DNA of 64,000 nucleotides. It comes from Lytechinus pictus (lineage: Eukaryota; Echinodermata; Echinoidea; Temnopleuroida; Toxopneustidae). The translations under genes were made by a program, and so were the position numbers. The DNA is taken from assembly GCF_037042905.1 (NCBI RefSeq), contig NC_087253.1, forward strand, positions 19,185,501-19,249,500, read 5' to 3'. Positions within the stretch are counted from its first letter, which is position 1. The number at the start of each line of letters is the position of its first letter. The notes beneath the pieces were generated by a model, which did not search any database, was not told the DNA's origin, and saw only the letters and a list, made by a program, of their open reading frames with translations. Of the stretch, positions 31,893-44,300 are shown one piece after another.

Positions 31893-32425
31893 CAGTGCGT
31901 CCCAGAAAAAAGGAAACTCGGATTCCCATGTCTTTTTTTCTTCAAAGGAAAATGAATTATGAAATTTCATTTACATCGTCATACAACTAAATTATTCCTG
32001 TATACTTTGATACCTAATATGAGACAAACACTTCATGCATTAATGAACAAGACGAGTTTTAAATTTTAATGTCAAAATCAGGTTACGCAGAAAAGTTGAA
32101 CAAAATCGGTTCGTGATACGACGACCGTGCTTATTCGACGCTTGGCTCATTAGCATTTCGTTTGTATTCTTTGTTAAGTTTCTCTCACTGATCCCTGAAT
32201 TGAGAGTGGATTCAGATTCACACTTGAGTTTCTGCGCAAATCATTTCTGACATGCCTCAATATTTATTGTTTGTTATCTGCCGTGCGTGAACGATTTGCT
32301 AAGGAGTTGGTATCATATTAAAGATGAGATTCCACCTTTACCATAAATATCAAATTCAGAGTAAAAATATATCTAATTGTAAATTCTGTCTCTTAAAATG
32401 GCTTTCTTTTTTGTGGGACGCACTG
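31893..32425. mobile_element. 533-bp TA-flanked element with CAGTGCGTCCCA ends
   Basis: Ends cagtgcgtcccagaaaaaag and ttttttgtgggacgcactg are inverted and flanked by TA, fitting Tc1/mariner-type MITEs. No open frame of note. Confidence 0.85.
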
Positions 32426-32439
32426 TATATACATGTATA

Positions 32440-32960
32440 CAGTGCGTCCCACAAAAAACGAAACCGAGATTTATCATAACTTAATCACAAACACAATAGA
32501 CAAATGACCTACCATTGTAAAGCTTAGAATCTCTTCTTTCATCTAAAATTACTTATATTATTTCTCATTCACGCATGAGTGAGCAAAAACAATTTGAAGA
32601 GGGGATACAAAAAAGTCACTTGGCGGGCTGTATCTGGGTTTTAAAAAAGAAAATCACATTTTAAAAAAGTTCAATATCTGCTTTTTAATTTGATACCTCA
32701 ATTACAGAAAATGATCAATTTGAGACATAGGACCGTGACATCCTTAGGACATGTTATCATATGAATATGATGACTATATATCTTCCTATTCATCTTGCTA
32801 AGTGCAAGATTAAACAAAAGGGACAATTTAATTATTATATTGATATCTTATTTATTAATGCATAATGAGGAAGCTGATGATATTATGGCCTGAACACTAC
32901 ATTTCAAGCACTTTTTTTTTAATTATGAATAGGATGCATCAGTAATCAGTTGATATATTT
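32440..32960. mobile_element. Second CAGTGCGTCCCA element, right end not found
   Basis: Starts tacagtgcgtcccacaaaaa only 12 bp after the previous element ends. The interior differs from that copy, and no matching right end is seen, so it may be truncated near 32.9 kb. Confidence 0.5.
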
Positions 32961-33585
32961 TTAACCATTAATGCGAGCGCAAATCGCGAGCCGAAATTGT
33001 TGATAAACTGTCATGGAAAGGGGACTTTAAGTAGTTTGTTAGATGATCAATATTGAGACATACATAACCCGCCAATCAAAATGCAAGCATGGCAGCGCTA
33101 GCTGATACGTTTTGACAATCAAACCTGAAAAGGATATTTTGAAAACTTTATGGAATACATGAAAATAATAGGTACCTGATAAATGCGCGCAGCGCGAGCG
33201 GAAAATTTTAATATTCAGACCATAAAACTGACATTTTTACAGAGCACTTTTAAAAAATCAATTTGTAAATCACACAAATTAATGAAAGTTCGATTTCCGA
33301 GGAGAAATATGTTTTATATATTGACTTCCAAACTTGATATTTAAGCTCCATGTTGAACAAGATATGTGAATCACTTAACAGGCAATGCGAGCGCGAAGCG
33401 CGAGCGAAAATTTTATATAGTGACATGAAATATTTTTTCCCAAGTCTTCCTCTCATCTTATTTTATTCACTCGTCTTCCTCCTCTTCTTTTTCTCTTTTT
33501 TCCCTTCCTTTTGTCTTTCTTTCCCTTTTTTTCTTTTTTTGCTCCGCCAATAGGGGGGCCCGGGCCCCCACCTGGATCCGCCTAT
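32960..33585. mobile_element. hAT-like fragment with GCGAGCGCGAAGCGCGAGC motifs
   Basis: Three units carry gcgagcgcgaagcgcgagc-like words (about 32975, 33188, 33387). A CT-rich tract follows, then gggcccgggcccccacctgg and atccgcctatg, which is the hAT-like right end seen elsewhere. The left end is not resolved. Confidence 0.6.
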
Positions 33586-34530
33586 GATATGTGACTATTT
33601 TCTAGTCGTATTTTACTAGAATAGAGTTATTTCTATAACTAGAATATGTCAGAAATGTGACTAGCATATCAGTCGCACCCAGCTGACTACTTATCTAGTC
33701 AATTTGACTGATTTGTTTTAAGAGTGTGTGTAGTGAAATGGTGATCATCAGGATGATCATGACCATCTCAGAACCATTCCCTCTTGCTCCCTCACCCTCG
33801 TAAAAAGAAATAGGCCTATCATAAGAAACATTTATAAATGGCGCCACCCTGGTGTGCATTTGTCGAATCGGAAAAATATATAGGTATTCCCATATATGGT
33901 CCATTAAAACTCTTGTCCTGTATTGTCTAAAGCAGTGTCTAGTTAATGAATTTTTATGTTTCCGTTGTTCTGAATCATTATGGGGATCAAAATCAGTAAT
34001 GCTTGGCTGATATCCTGGGATTTCCATTCGGATTTCCATTCCCCGTTGAGATAGAGAGCTGTCGACAAAAAACCCTGTCTATTTTCCGTATTTTGTTAAC
34101 TCTATTTAGTTAATGGGAAAAAGCTTTACACCTCAGAAAAAAAATTCTTTATTTCAAAATATAAACATTCTTGTACATTTTGGCTCTGAGGAGGGACCAT
34201 GCATTGACATGACAAGGTGGGCACTACCCCGGCACTACGCTCGTAATGCAGTACTGTACGCGCGTATACACTGAGTGAAAACTAAAGAATATCAAAATTG
34301 GCAATTTGGGAATTCAAAATGGTATATCATTTTTTCCACCTCACGGTTGCATGTTATATATGTCACCATCATGAAAACAGAATATTTGTGCCATAATTTG
34401 GGGTGGGGAAAAAGAATACATATACTTGTTTCAGTAGAGTGATGCCTTGCTCACAGGCAAAGGTGTCCATATAGTACTTGTCCGGGGGGATTGAACCCCG
34501 GATTTTCGCTGTGTGTCTGGTCTACACTGT
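33586..34530. other. Intergenic, mostly unrecognised
   Basis: Short actag/ctagt repeats lie at 33600-33720, and a tRNA-like remnant lies near 34485 (ggggggattgaaccccgga). Nothing else is supported. Confidence 0.4.
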
Positions 34531-34531
34531 A

Positions 34532-34783
34532 AACATTATTGGATAAAATTTTTACCACCACGAAGGGTAATAATGTGTCCAACCAATTTGGGGCAGTATT
34601 TTACACAATGCTGGAAGCATATTGTCCAGTAAGGTTAAAAAAATAAACAGCAATTACTTTAGAATGGGCAAAATTTTTATCACACTGGATAAATAAAAAA
34701 TGCCCAAAAGAAATTCCCTATGTTGGTTGGACACATGATTACCTTCATGGAGCATTTTTACCCAATATTTTGAGAGTGTTGGT
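34532..34783. mobile_element. MITE with TTGGTTGGACACAT, copy 1
   Basis: Matches 60857-61105 almost throughout (ccaaccaatttggggcagta, gaagcatattgtccagta, gttggttggacacat). Ends tacactgtaaa and agagtgt are roughly inverted. A fragment of the same right half recurs at 35112-35188. Confidence 0.8.
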
Positions 34784-35111
34784 ACTCGCGTTAGATGACT
34801 ATGTTGAGAAATTTATGCTCTTTATGAATTCCTAAAAGAGTCCTTAAAATGTCCGTTTGGGGTCAAAAGTATAGATAAAATTTCAGCTCGCGCTTCGCGC
34901 TCGAAATGTTTGTTTAGTGATATACAGGTACATATCATGATTACAAAAAGTTGCTTATAATGTCCTTTTTTAAGTCTGAATATAAAAGAATTCAGCTCGC
35001 GCTTCGCACTCGCGTTATTTGATGAGTGAGATACATATCCGTTTAATGGCACAGTGACTCAATTTCTTTGCTGGTGCCCCCCAATGTCTCGACCCACGGT
35101 ACGCCACTGTA
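34784..35111. mobile_element. Right part of a hAT-like element
   Basis: Carries two ttcagctcgcgcttcgcgct units and ends acccacggtacgccactg, matching the innermost element at 30758-31698. The left end is missing. Confidence 0.75.
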
Positions 35112-35507
35112 AATAGAAATGCCTAATGTTGGTTGGACACATAATTACCTACATGGAGCAATTTTACCCAATATTTTTTTAGAGTGTATAGACAACTCGG
35201 CCACGGCACCTCCATCACCTTGTTTATAAAGAATTTATGGTCGATCTTGAAAGTCCTTAATTGTACGAGCATTTTTTTTTTTACATATTCTTTTACTCGT
35301 TTCTCCCAGTGACATCGATATTTACAAACGTGTCAATCAAAATGGTTATATAATAATTATGAACACATATCGTATCAATGTGGGCCTACCAGTAAAATCA
35401 AAGAACAAAAATGAATAAACATGAGAGAACTGATGTATACAAAGGTAAATCAGTTCAATAAAATATCTCCTTTTCAATTCCTTCACTGAGAGGGGTACTC
35501 CTGGCCT

Positions 35508-35800
35508 GAAAAGCGTTGTGGCCCAGTGGATTAGTCTTCTGACTTTGAAACAGAGGGTCGTGGGTTCGAATCCCAGCCATGGCGTAATGTCCTTCAGCAA
35601 GAAATTTATCCACATTGTGCTGCACTCAACCCAGGTGAGGTGAATGGGTATACCCGGCAGGATTAATTCCTTGAATGCATGAGCGCTGAAAGGCAGCTCG
35701 AGCTAAAGCCGGGGTAATAATAATAATAACAACGCGCCTCGGAATAGAATATTTCTAGATAGATGGCGCTATATAAATGCCTATTATTATTATTATAATA
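35508..35800 (+). mobile_element. tRNA-derived SINE, intergenic
   Basis: Head gttgtggcccagtggattag and gtgggttcgaatcccagcc (A and B boxes), body ctcaacccaggtgaggtgaa, 3' end gcgctatataaatgcc plus ATT repeats. A complete-looking copy. Confidence 0.88.
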
Positions 35801-36640
35801 TCTAGAAAAGTAGAGTAAAATTCACCAAGCCAAATGTCTGATAAAAAAAATAACAGAGCTATTGAATTCTAAAGTTTACCAATTTTGTAAAACAGTAAAA
35901 TACACGTAACAGAACAAATGATCTGTTAGGACGTTGACTATTCAATCTCTTATTTCATGTACATCGATGTTATACCTTCTTCGCCGAATATGAGATGAGC
36001 AATTAGTTATTATATTGAATCTGTTTGGTCTTTTGAGTGCTTATTATTCGGGATTATGTTTAAAGAACCAGGCGTCTTATTCTATGTTGTTTAAGCAAAC
36101 GATAGCATTATATAAAACCTTTTAAACATTTTACGATCAGTGAAATTACAATTCCCCCTCAAGCACACCGGAGCCAAGTGTATATTGTGATGATAATTTC
36201 ATACATACTATTACACAAATATGATCATTAAAAGGTTTATCAGTCTTATACTGACGACAGCAGTCATTATCGTAAAAAATGAGATGTTTTAGCTTTTACA
36301 GTTTATCTGGCGTCATGCATGGGAGGGGGAGGTGTTTTATATTGCACTGCATGGGTTTCTTGAAGAAAAATGCAAAAAAAAAGAGTGAAATTTCAAAAAG
36401 ATATAATTTCAAAGTAAAATTTTGGAAGAAAACCTCGGATATAAACACTCTCAAAACAAATCAGTAAAAAATGACTAGTTGATAGGGTCAGCAGGGTGCA
36501 ACTGTTATTCTAGTCATATTCCGTTCATGTTCTTCATCACGAGTATTCAAAAATAAGCTAAAAACATATCTGTTTACTCATTAATAACCCTTCATATCTT
36601 TGTAAGCACTTGGAGAGCAGAATTTTACCTATTTATATAA
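35801..36640. other. Intergenic AT-rich stretch
   Basis: No gene, RNA or transposon end is recognised. Confidence 0.5.
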
Positions 36641-36699
36641 CTATTTGATGTATGTATGTAAATGGATTTGAAGAGAGTTGATGGGAAGGGATTGGGATA

Positions 36700-37060
36700 T
36701 GATTGACAGAGAAAGGCAGAGAGAGAGAGAGACAGATAAAAAAGGAGAGAGGGGGGCGGGGGGGGGGGCGGGGTGAGATGATTTTCTAGAGTTTGATGGA
36801 AAGTGCAGATAGGTGTGCTCCAATGTGAGTGAAAACGCTAATGCGTGAGTGTGTGTGCGAAGTTGTCACGACCTATATTGCTTACGTTTTTGTGTGGGTC
36901 TATATAGTGTGATAATGTGTGTGCGATGCTGGTGTGTGTGATCCTCGCTATGGGATACATTTACATCATGAATACAGTGGCGGTGGGATTTGGTGTGTGT
37001 GAGAATGTGTGTAGTGTGTGTGTGTGAGAGAGAGAGGGGGTGAATGGGAGTGGGTGCGCA
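36700..37060. repeat. GA- and GT-rich simple repeats
   Basis: gagagagagagacagataaa, a poly-G near 36750, and many gtgtgtgtg words up to 37030. Open frames on the minus strand here are repeat translations. A CT-rich counterpart lies at 37430-37500. Confidence 0.8.
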
Positions 37061-37751
37061 TAAATAAGTGTGGGTGATCATGTCCGTAAGCACTGCATAA
37101 CATAAAGGCATAAGTTACATAAATGACGTTAGCAGGGGTGTGAGAGTTCAGATTTCTAGCTGATTTCAGATTTTTATTTGATTTTCAGCTTAATTTCAGC
37201 TTATTTTTGGCTTTCCTCTGTACAAAAAAGTATGGAAGCTCTTTCTATATCAGACTTTTTAAACACTCTTCAGTTTTTTTCAGATCTTTTTATTTGTGAG
37301 CACTCACATCCCTGCATGTGTTAAGTTCATTTTTGGATTTATTGCTTCTCGGAGTTTCACATTTAAGGGGGAAAACTGGCAACCCCCCCACAAACAAAAA
37401 CCCATCTCTTTCCAAGCTTCTTATTGTTGTTCTTCTCTCTCTCCCCCCTCTCTCCCTCTCTCTTCCTCACTCACTCTCTCTTTCCCTATCTCTCCTCCTT
37501 TGGTAGGGGTGGTGGGGTGGGGATATGTAAATAGGTCTTGATATTTCTTGGGTGGATGTGACAATTAGTTATCCATCGGTGTCCTTAGGTTTTAACAGAC
37601 GGTGACACGACATTTGATCCGGCGACAATTGATCCTGGCTTTATTCAATTCGTCTAAGATATAGGGTTGCCAATAATGTGATAAAACCTAACACTACATA
37701 TATCAATCAGATATGATTATTTATGTCTGGACCGGCATTTGACGTCACCAT

Positions 37752-37912
37752 CGGGGGAGTGTTTCATCAACATTTTCATCCGACAAGTTGTCAGATCTGA
37801 CATCTTTCTCTGATGTTGATTGGCTGAGAGGTACTGTTACTATGGTAACTGTTGGATAAAATGGGACTTGTCGGATAAAACGTCCGACAAGTCCTTTCAT
37901 GAAACGCCCCCC
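37752..37912. mobile_element. Foldback MITE with CCGACAAGT arms
   Basis: ggggagtgtttcatcaacat..tccgacaagt on the left pairs with cgtccgacaagtcctttcat..gaaacgcccc on the right. A typical short foldback element. Confidence 0.7.
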
Positions 37913-38314
37913 CCCCCCGAACTGCATCATTTTTTTTATTCCGCGAGGTTTTACAAACGCACGCCATAAAACGCCCTGTTATTAGGAGCTAGGCGCACTT
38001 TATATTCCTTTATATAAACACACGGTAATACGCAGTGGTATCACTTGCAAAATATCTCACAACCAGGGTGTCCCACGATCTACTTGAACATTTGTGTCAA
38101 AGAGAGAGAAAAAAAAGTTTTTCTCATGAGACAATTGCAGATGGTGTTGGACCGTACCTCCTAATCACCATCAGAAGAAGGAAAATGATTATTTTTCCTT
38201 GTTGAAGAAACTTCGGGTCAATACAGCACGGACAAAACCAGACCATATATTTATAATTGCCATTTATCTAGACTTTGGCGACTTGACCATCGGGTGATTG
38301 TTTGTCCATATAAA

Positions 38315-38317
38315 ATG
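38315..38317 (+). CDS. Lectin gene exon 1: start codon only
   Basis: ATG directly followed by the donor gtaagt. Joined to GACAAATGG it gives M-D-K-W and then a hydrophobic signal core. It is chosen because exon 2 alone has no in-frame ATG ahead of the signal peptide, and the in-exon ATG at 38879 is out of frame with exon 3. Confidence 0.6.
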
Positions 38318-41300
38318 GTAAGTTAAGTTTATTTTTTCACTCAGTTTGAATTACTTATAAATATATTCTTTGATATTTCAAATTTTGGGGTGTTAAATGA
38401 CAATGCAAAGTGCTTCCACTCCTCAGATGAAGCTACGTAAGCCAATAGAGTTTTGTTCAGTATCGAACGTGAAGATTTTAAATGCCCAGTTTTTGTTTGT
38501 TTGATTAATTAAGGGTCACATATTGTGTTTATTCTCATTCACGAAATGCCTTGACATAACAAATAATGAATTAATGAAGCATTATGTATATCAAGAATCA
38601 AATAACATTTACAAAACACATGAAACAAATGCATTATTAACTATTACAGAATAATCGAAATAATGCAACTTTCATTTTGATGGCATAGAAATAAGCAATA
38701 CAATAATATCAAACTCTTTTCTGTAATATTTTCTGTGTTATCCCTTTTCAGCTTAAGTGCCCCTATGCTATATTTTGGTTCCTTTCGTTTTCCTTCTCCA
38801 TTTCTACTACATTCAGTATAATTCACGATTCTTATATCATATCAAGTCGTTTCATTTCATCATTATTTTATAGGACAAATGGCCTCAAGTACGCTTGATC
38901 CTCGTTTTCCTGGTTTTTATATCATTCGGTACGTGTTATCATTATCATTATTTATTTTTATTGATTTCATTATCAACTTGTTTATGGTTATGCGAATTAA
39001 ACTGAAAAAGATCAATATTGTCAGCATATCAATGGTAATAATCATAAACCGTGATAACTACAAGAAGAGGATAATTGAAGATGGTGAAGGAGGAGGAATA
39101 GATGAAGAAGAAGAAGATATGGAAAAAAATCAAAAGAATTAGTAAGCTATTTTGATGATAAAGATGATGATAATGATTATTATCATTTATTATTATTGTT
39201 ATTATTTTACTATCATTTTCCTTATTTTCATTGCTATTATTATAATCATTATTATTGTTTATTATCATTATTTTAGTAGTAGTATTAGCAGTAATTGTAG
39301 TAGTAGTAGTACTTAACGGTAGTACACATTGTTGTAGCAGCATTAAGAGGAGGAATAGAAGGCAGTCGAGGAGTATGGTATACAGAAGAAGACGAATGCT
39401 ATGGTCAGGACTCAGGAACAGATGTAGAATTGACCATCATTAAGGGGGGAGGGGCAGTTACAGACCCAGGGAGCATAACGTGCAAGCGCATCCCATACAA
39501 TTGAAACCAAAGAGAGAGACAATGGCGTACACACATTTTTCACGACCAAGAAAAAAAGAGAAAAGGAAAGGAATAAGGGTGAAACATTTTGAAATATATT
39601 CTGAATATTATGTCAAAATCTATTACAAACTTGGATTTTTGTAATGAAAATGTAAATATTTTTGCTCGCTTGCTTTGCTCGCTCACAACTTTTTGTTACT
39701 TTTGCATGATACGCCATATCGAACCCCTCAAAATGTTTGGCTCATTACGCCACTGGACAGAGAAAGAGAGAGAGAATATGCTTTGCGAGTGATGACCCTT
39801 TTTTTTTTTGGGGGGGGGGCTTGTCAGATATCAGACACAAAATGCACCCCCTTCAGGAATGATCCGTGCGTGGTGGGGGGAGGGCAACGTTTTCTGAGAG
39901 GTAAGAAGTAGAATAAAGGCCAGTTTTACTGGCAGCACCCCCCCCCCATCCGTTAAAATGGGGGTATAACTGAATTACACGAACTTAAAACCGCTATTTT
40001 TCTCATTCGTATAATCGTATGATCTATTTACAGCCTGTGTCGTATCCTCAACTGGAGGCGAGAAGCAGGCCTCCTGTTGCTCAGACGGGTTAGGACTGAA
40101 TTACACCTTACCAATGTTCAACGAATGCAAGAAGAAACTCCACCACAACGGTAACATGGTACATACCTTGCCCAAGCTTGTTCCTTACACGGACAAGGAA
40201 GCTGCTTGCCCGAGGAGGAAGAGCAAGCTTGGCATACCACCAGGACACCGTGTCTGCAGATTTCCAGGTGAGTTTGCCCCCTCCCCCGAGGGGCGGCCCT
40301 TAAGGGGTGCATGGGGGTTGTTGGGTCATAGAATATATTATTTCTCCAACTCGATTGAATTTAAGGGATAACGTACTTGTAAATAAACGAATCATATCTC
40401 TTTTTAGGTCTCTTCTATCTTTTATCTTTCCTTGTGATTCACCCCCCCCCCCAAATTTAACCACAACTTGCCAAATCATGGGGGAGGGGCGACTCTTCCC
40501 CGGTATCCCCGGCCCTGTTGTTTCGTAAGTGAATGGGTAATTTCAAGTTCAGTGTTGACCTCTTGGTGTTGGTGTTAGATCAACTTTTGCACGAGTATAA
40601 CACCAAACATAAAATGAAGATGGTCCTGAAAAGTCACTAACTATGATTGTGTTGAGCTGTCAATATTGTGATCTGGATTATTTGTTTTAACTCAGAATAG
40701 GTTTTGGAGTTAGGAAACACAATCCAAAATGTGCCTCCAACACCAACACCAACACGAACTTCAAATCACACATTGTGTTGATTTATATTCACAAGTAGTT
40801 GGTCTTCTTCTCATATCACATGGCAAATATAGTTACATGGGCTACTATCAATTCAGTGTAATATTGCAAATTGGTCTATACATAACTATGAATTTCATGT
40901 TTACATGTAGTAAAGTTGTATTTTATTTTATTTCATTTCATTTTATTTTCGTTTATTTCCATTTATTAGAATTTAACATGATTATTTATTATCCTGAAAA
41001 GTTCGTAGATAATGCTATCATGCTACTTTACTAGTAATTGTCTTTATTCTGTCTTCTTATTTGAAATGTAATGTGTTTGAAAATCCATGGAAGTACGTCA
41101 ATTTTCAGCCATCTAACTGCCATAATGCATGCAATCTTGTGAAATAAATACTATTATCGAATTGAATTGAATCTCCAACGTTTACAATAACGTTTGGTTT
41201 CGTTCATCTTGATATATCAAACGAATTTCTACGTACAAATATTATGTAGTCATGCAAGATTATCAAATAAACAGGTTGGGAATGTGGGAGGCTGCTAAAA

Positions 41301-44300
41301 AAGTAGAGCTTACAGGATGCAGCCTCCTATTGAAATTATTCTTATCGGGATTCTTATAAATACTATTTACAACAAAACAAAATTTTTGTATTTGTTGCCA
41401 CTGTAACTAAATCTGGCATGCCAGGTGGCATTGGATGAGCATGAATTGGCAAAAAGCAATTTACTTTATCTGGGGTCCGTTGCAGAAATAGTTGCGTTTA
41501 AACGCAAGTCAAAATATAAATCGCAAGTCCGAAATGCGCGCTGTTGATTGGTTGAAAATCAAGTTGCGCATGATTTTTAGAGATGCGATTGATTGCAACT
41601 CTTTCTGCAACAGGCCCCTGTTAACTTATTAATAAGCCATTTATGATATCAGCGGGAAACACCCCCACCACAAGTTGCACTTTTTTCAATCCAACACTTG
41701 GGTTTTGTTTGTAAAACAAGGAAATTGTCTAATCCCGACAAACAAAGGCCCCATCAACTACTCAGGCATACATTAGGTGGCAAACGGCAGAATGATTTTA
41801 TGAGAAATTTTTATGCATAAATTTATTTTGGAGCCATTTTCTTTAATCAATACATTTTTTTAAATCATCGTTTATATGTTTGAGGTTTTTTTAATCAAAG
41901 TAAATTTTTTGTTGGGTAGGTTAAGGATCTTTACTTATCTAAATACAAATGTGCATTGATACTTCAAGCAGTGCTGTACGGAATTCGTCCTATTTTATGT
42001 ATTGTTATCATACAGGGTCTATATACATAATTCTTTACAGAAATGTCTACATTATCTAATTATATCTCTACTACGTTTTGGAAAAAAGCGGGTAATTTTT
42101 CATTAGGAAAATTGAAAAAAGAATTAAAGAGTGAAAAATATACTGCTCAGCGTTGTTTTGGAAGGCATGGCAACCGGTTTGAAAAAAGAAAAAATATCAT
42201 TGTTGTTAGGGGTCGTAAATGTGCGTAGAAGTTGTGCCAGGGCATGTTTCATTTCCTCTTCGCACGTTAACAATTTTTATTATCATTTATCCTTATTTCT
42301 TCCCTTGGATCCCCACTTGTTTGAAATGCATGCTTATTCGCCCATGATATTGTATATTCCTTTATTCATCCTGATGTCGATAAAAGAACCAGTTAAACCT
42401 AATTAATTGAATTTTGTCAAAAGAGTTAAGAGAATTGTTTCCCGCATGGAAAGCAGGTCCCATTAGGAAATTGATTATCCGGCATTGTAATTTTTTAGGG
42501 ATTAATCATTATAATTGCCTGGAGCCTTTAGGCGGAACCAAGATTTGAGTGACAACAATGGCATCTATAAAAAATGACAATTTTCAATGTTAGAAATTAT
42601 ATACTATATATATGAAATTCCACTTACCTTTCAAATAGTGCATAGTATACCAAGGATACCTTACATTAAGATATATTATAGGCAAACAGAAAGAGAGAGA
42701 GAGAGTCTCATAGAGAGAGGGGAGAGAGTGAGATAGATAAATACAGAGGGAGTGTAGAGATAGGGAGAGAAAATGTGGAAAAGGGTGAAGGGGGAGAGGC
42801 TCTTGACTTTATGTAAGTGTATTGGCGAAATCAAACATGAAGCCAGGGTGACACCGGAACCGAATCAGCTGCGAATCTATCCGAATAGACGTATTCAGGA
42901 GGGTTCTAAAGTATTCTTTTCTCCCTCCCCGAATGCGAGAAAATTGTTATATAAACATATATATATATATGTATACATTGATTATTTCAGATTGTAAAGA
43001 TAATACCTGTCGGCACGGATGGTGTGAGGAAACGATGACGAGCTTCAAATGTCACTGCCCAGCGGAATATCGAGGAGAACGTTGCACTGAACGTGAGTAT
43101 AAGGAGGGGAGGGGCACAATTCACACCTACGATACCGACGCCAAACCGAGCTATGATATACCATTCATTATAATCATACAAGCTTTGATCTATCTGGACA
43201 GGGGCGGATCCAGGATTTTTTTTCAAAGAAGGGGGGGGGGGGACACATTTTTCCTAGGAAAATTTGACAAGGAAAAAGAAGGGTCCTCACTTGTGTATTC
43301 TACAGTGCGTATCAAAAACAAGTTTACATTTAGAAAAATTCCTGTAAAATTATACATTTGTAATATCCTGATTTTTCCCCACATTTTAACATTGGTACAA
43401 ATCCATTTGAGCAAATGACGATTTAAATGTCGGAAAATATTTCCGCTTGAGTGAGCACCTCTTTTGAAAAGTTAGTGAAAAATGATTTGCGCAGAGCTAT
43501 GAAATAGTTATGCGAATAAAAGTAGACCTTAATCATGAAGAACACATGGAATTTAGCTAGTAAAATTGACTTGAAGATATCTTTTACATTTTAACATGTT
43601 TCCTTGCCAAAAACACTTCGAAGAGTGCATTGGTCCCCACCCCACTCCCCCACACACCGAGGCCATCATGACGATATTTGTTTTACACTGAGCTGTGATT
43701 TACATGAAATGGCTTAGGCTTGATTTTCATTTTGTTAATCATTGTCAAGCTTGGCAAAAGTGTGGAGAAACAAGTATTAGATGAAAAATTAATTGTAAAC
43801 CCTCTTTAAATAATAAAAACTTAGTGAAAAAAATGCTTGGGATGTCTGATATATACTTTTGTTCAGATTCAGTTATGTGCTCAGATCCAGCTGGCACAAA
43901 AGGGTAAAGGTTGTGCTTACTAAGTGTTGAAATTTCAATTTGGGTGGCAAAATTGTTACAAAATGCTTGAATGTATCCGTTTTATTTTAAATTGACTAAA
44001 CGTGCTAGGGAAATGTATGAGAAATGTTTTGCAGGGTAAGTTTGATTTCGCCCTTTCTCCTCGACACAGCATAAAATCGAGCATTTCTGCGCAAACAGAT
44101 TTCTGCGAGCTTTACAAAAATGGACACTGATCACTCAAGTGTAACATTCTGTCAAAACTTTTACTTTCATTGGATAGATGAGACCCAAACCCAAGAATAT
44201 ATGTGAAAGAATTACCCACATGCTGTATATTATTTAATTCCCAGGGCTTTTTTCAAAGTGTAAACTTTTTTTGGTACGCACTGTAGTGTATGAACGACAT

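Noticed and set aside
38879-39142. [10 protein letters not shown]... frame as the start of a protein
   Set aside because: It runs through the donor into AT-rich intron. Another frame of the same stretch gives a signal peptide that joins in phase to the next exon.
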